Positions 63,246 through 64,000 of a DNA stretch of 64,000 nucleotides are shown in pieces. The translations under genes were made by a program, and so were the position numbers. Source of the stretch: JAGLON01 sp041394985 (GTDB taxonomy: Bacteria; Zixibacteria; MSB-5A5; GN15; JAAZOE01); the NCBI GenBank assembly GCA_041394985.1, contig JAWLBI010000001.1, positions 1,674,001 through 1,738,000 on the forward strand, read 5' to 3'. How positions within the stretch are numbered: the stretch's first letter is position 1; each line of letters begins with the position of its first letter. Below the pieces are notes generated by a model. It saw nothing but the letters and a program-made list of their open reading frames with translations. It was not told the DNA's origin and made no database searches.

Positions 63246-63712
63246 AGATAAAGAAGAAACGGCGGGTCAGTATCCTCATCGACATGACGCCGATGGTCGA
63301 TATTGCCTTTCTGCTTCTCATCTTCTATATGACGACGACGCAGTTCAAACCGCCGGAAAAGAAGAAGGTGGATTTGCCGGAGTCGCATTCACAGGTGTCC
63401 TTGCCCGACAGGGATATCATCAATGTGACGGTCACGAAGGAAGACGAAATTTTTGTCGATTACATCGTCAAAGAGACCGTAACAATTGATGGCAGAGAAA
63501 TCTCCAAGCCGGTTCGGGTATACGATGAGGCGACGGCGAAAAACGTCGGTGATTATATTAACGGCGCTCGTGTGAGAAATCCGCGTGCGTTTCTGGTGAT
63601 AAAAGCAGATAAGAATTCCAGCTTCGGTACTATGGAGGAGATTATGAATACTCTCCAGGAGCAGCATCTGCCGAGGTTCCAGATCATTACGAATTTGGAA
63701 TCGGATTTATAA
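63242..63712 (+). CDS. exbD: ExbD/TolR-family protein, first copy
   Basis: 156 residues. N-terminal basic part, one membrane segment with the proton-carrying Asp in the DMTPMVDIAFLLLIFYM context, and a periplasmic domain ending FQIITNLESDL. A four-base overlap (ATGA) with exbB couples translation. A second exbD starts 55 bases after its stop. Confidence 0.93.
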   Translation: MKIKKKRRVSILIDMTPMVDIAFLLLIFYMTTTQFKPPEKKKVDLPESHSQVSLPDRDIINVTVTKEDEIFVDYIVKETVTIDGREISKPVRVYDEATAKNVGDYINGARVRNPRAFLVIKADKNSSFGTMEEIMNTLQEQHLPRFQIITNLESDL

Positions 63713-63767
63713 GATGGGTACCGATATGTTGAATGAAACCTTAAGCGAAAAGAAGGTGGTGATTTAA

Positions 63768-64000
63768 ATGGCTGGAGCACCAGTAGGTGGCGATAGACCA
63801 AAAAAGTCGAAAGGCGGCGGCATACGACGGCCGAAACGGCGTATTGCTATTCGTATCGACATGACGCCGATGGTTGATATCGCGTTTCTGCTTCTGATTT
63901 TCTATATGGTGACAACCGTGTTCTCGATGCCGCAGGCGATGGAGGTCAACCTTCCTCCGAAAGAAGAACAGGATGAAATACTGAAAATCAAGGAATCGAA
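63768..64000 (+). CDS. exbD: ExbD/TolR-family protein, second copy, cut by window end
   Basis: The visible 77 codons show a basic N-terminus (RPKKSKGGGIRRPKRR) and the same membrane core as the first copy (DMTPMVDIAFLLLIFYMV), then VNLPPKEEQDEILK. AAGGTGGTGATT precedes the ATG at 63768. The gene continues beyond the window. ExbB with two ExbD types is common in this bacterial group; the second copy often differs in the periplasmic part. Confidence 0.92.
   Translation, partial: MAGAPVGGDRPKKSKGGGIRRPKRRIAIRIDMTPMVDIAFLLLIFYMVTTVFSMPQAMEVNLPPKEEQDEILKIKES

Overview
The window looks like chromosome of an uncultured, heterotrophic, double-membraned bacterium. Candidate phylum Zixibacteria or a neighbouring FCB-group lineage is my best guess. 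The main clue is the paired dockerin-like tail with the pattern GDxNxDGxVNVGDAVYLINYIFKGG, which closes several exported proteins. A C-terminal PNPFNPTT sorting-type domain, LVIVD and beta-helix surface proteins and TonB/ExbBD parts agree with this. The phylum is an inference; no rRNA or ribosomal protein gene is present. I see no tRNA, rRNA, CRISPR array, transposase or phage gene.

Region by region. (1) 1-648: 3' part of an exported LVIVD protein, minus strand. (2) 1164-15460: an uninterrupted plus-strand run of central metabolism: aldehyde dehydrogenase, COG2403 GTPase, carbamate kinase, CCA-adding-type nucleotidyltransferase, sucCD, korDABC, ndk, a LarA-family protein, mdh and icd. Together icd, korDABC, sucCD and mdh cover most of a ferredoxin-linked oxidative TCA arm. 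(3) 15461-20848: a hairpin-repeat cluster, then a minus-strand accessory stretch with a secreted VWA protein, a coiled-coil membrane protein, a large GHMP-kinase-like protein with an unassigned C-terminal half, and a small zinc-ribbon protein. (4) 20849-27764: an exported C10 cysteine peptidase, then hbd-ackA-nfnA-nfnB. (5) 28164-36750: a small heat-shock protein behind an apparent sigma-54 promoter, a TauE-type permease with a TPR protein, a lipoprotein, a cyclophilin, dxr-rseP, two tandem signal peptidases and a small CxxC protein. (6) 36818-43991: a beta-helix surface protein, then ccmABCDEF, in which CcmE carries Cys instead of the haem-binding His. (7) 44124-55469: the surface-protein region: a lipoprotein; a cobalamin riboswitch with a TonB-dependent receptor and a dockerin-tailed beta-propeller; a cupredoxin; three paralogous dockerin lipoproteins; a further dockerin protein; and many hairpin repeats. 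(8) 55470-64000: a fused alpha/beta 2-oxoacid dehydrogenase E1, a protein with TonB-C-like repeats, a TPR protein and an exbB-exbD-exbD module cut by the window end.

How it fits together: 2-oxoglutarate oxidation by KorDABC gives reduced ferredoxin, which NfnAB can confurcate with NADH to make NADPH; SucCD and AckA give substrate-level ATP. The ccm genes indicate c-type cytochromes. ExbBD would energise the riboswitch-controlled receptor, which probably imports corrinoids, and the propeller beside it may be a surface corrinoid-binding partner. The candidates most worth follow-up are that receptor/propeller pair, the GHMP fusion, the Cys-type CcmE system, the lysine-rich SucD tail, the shared lipoprotein C-terminal domain and the hairpin-repeat families.
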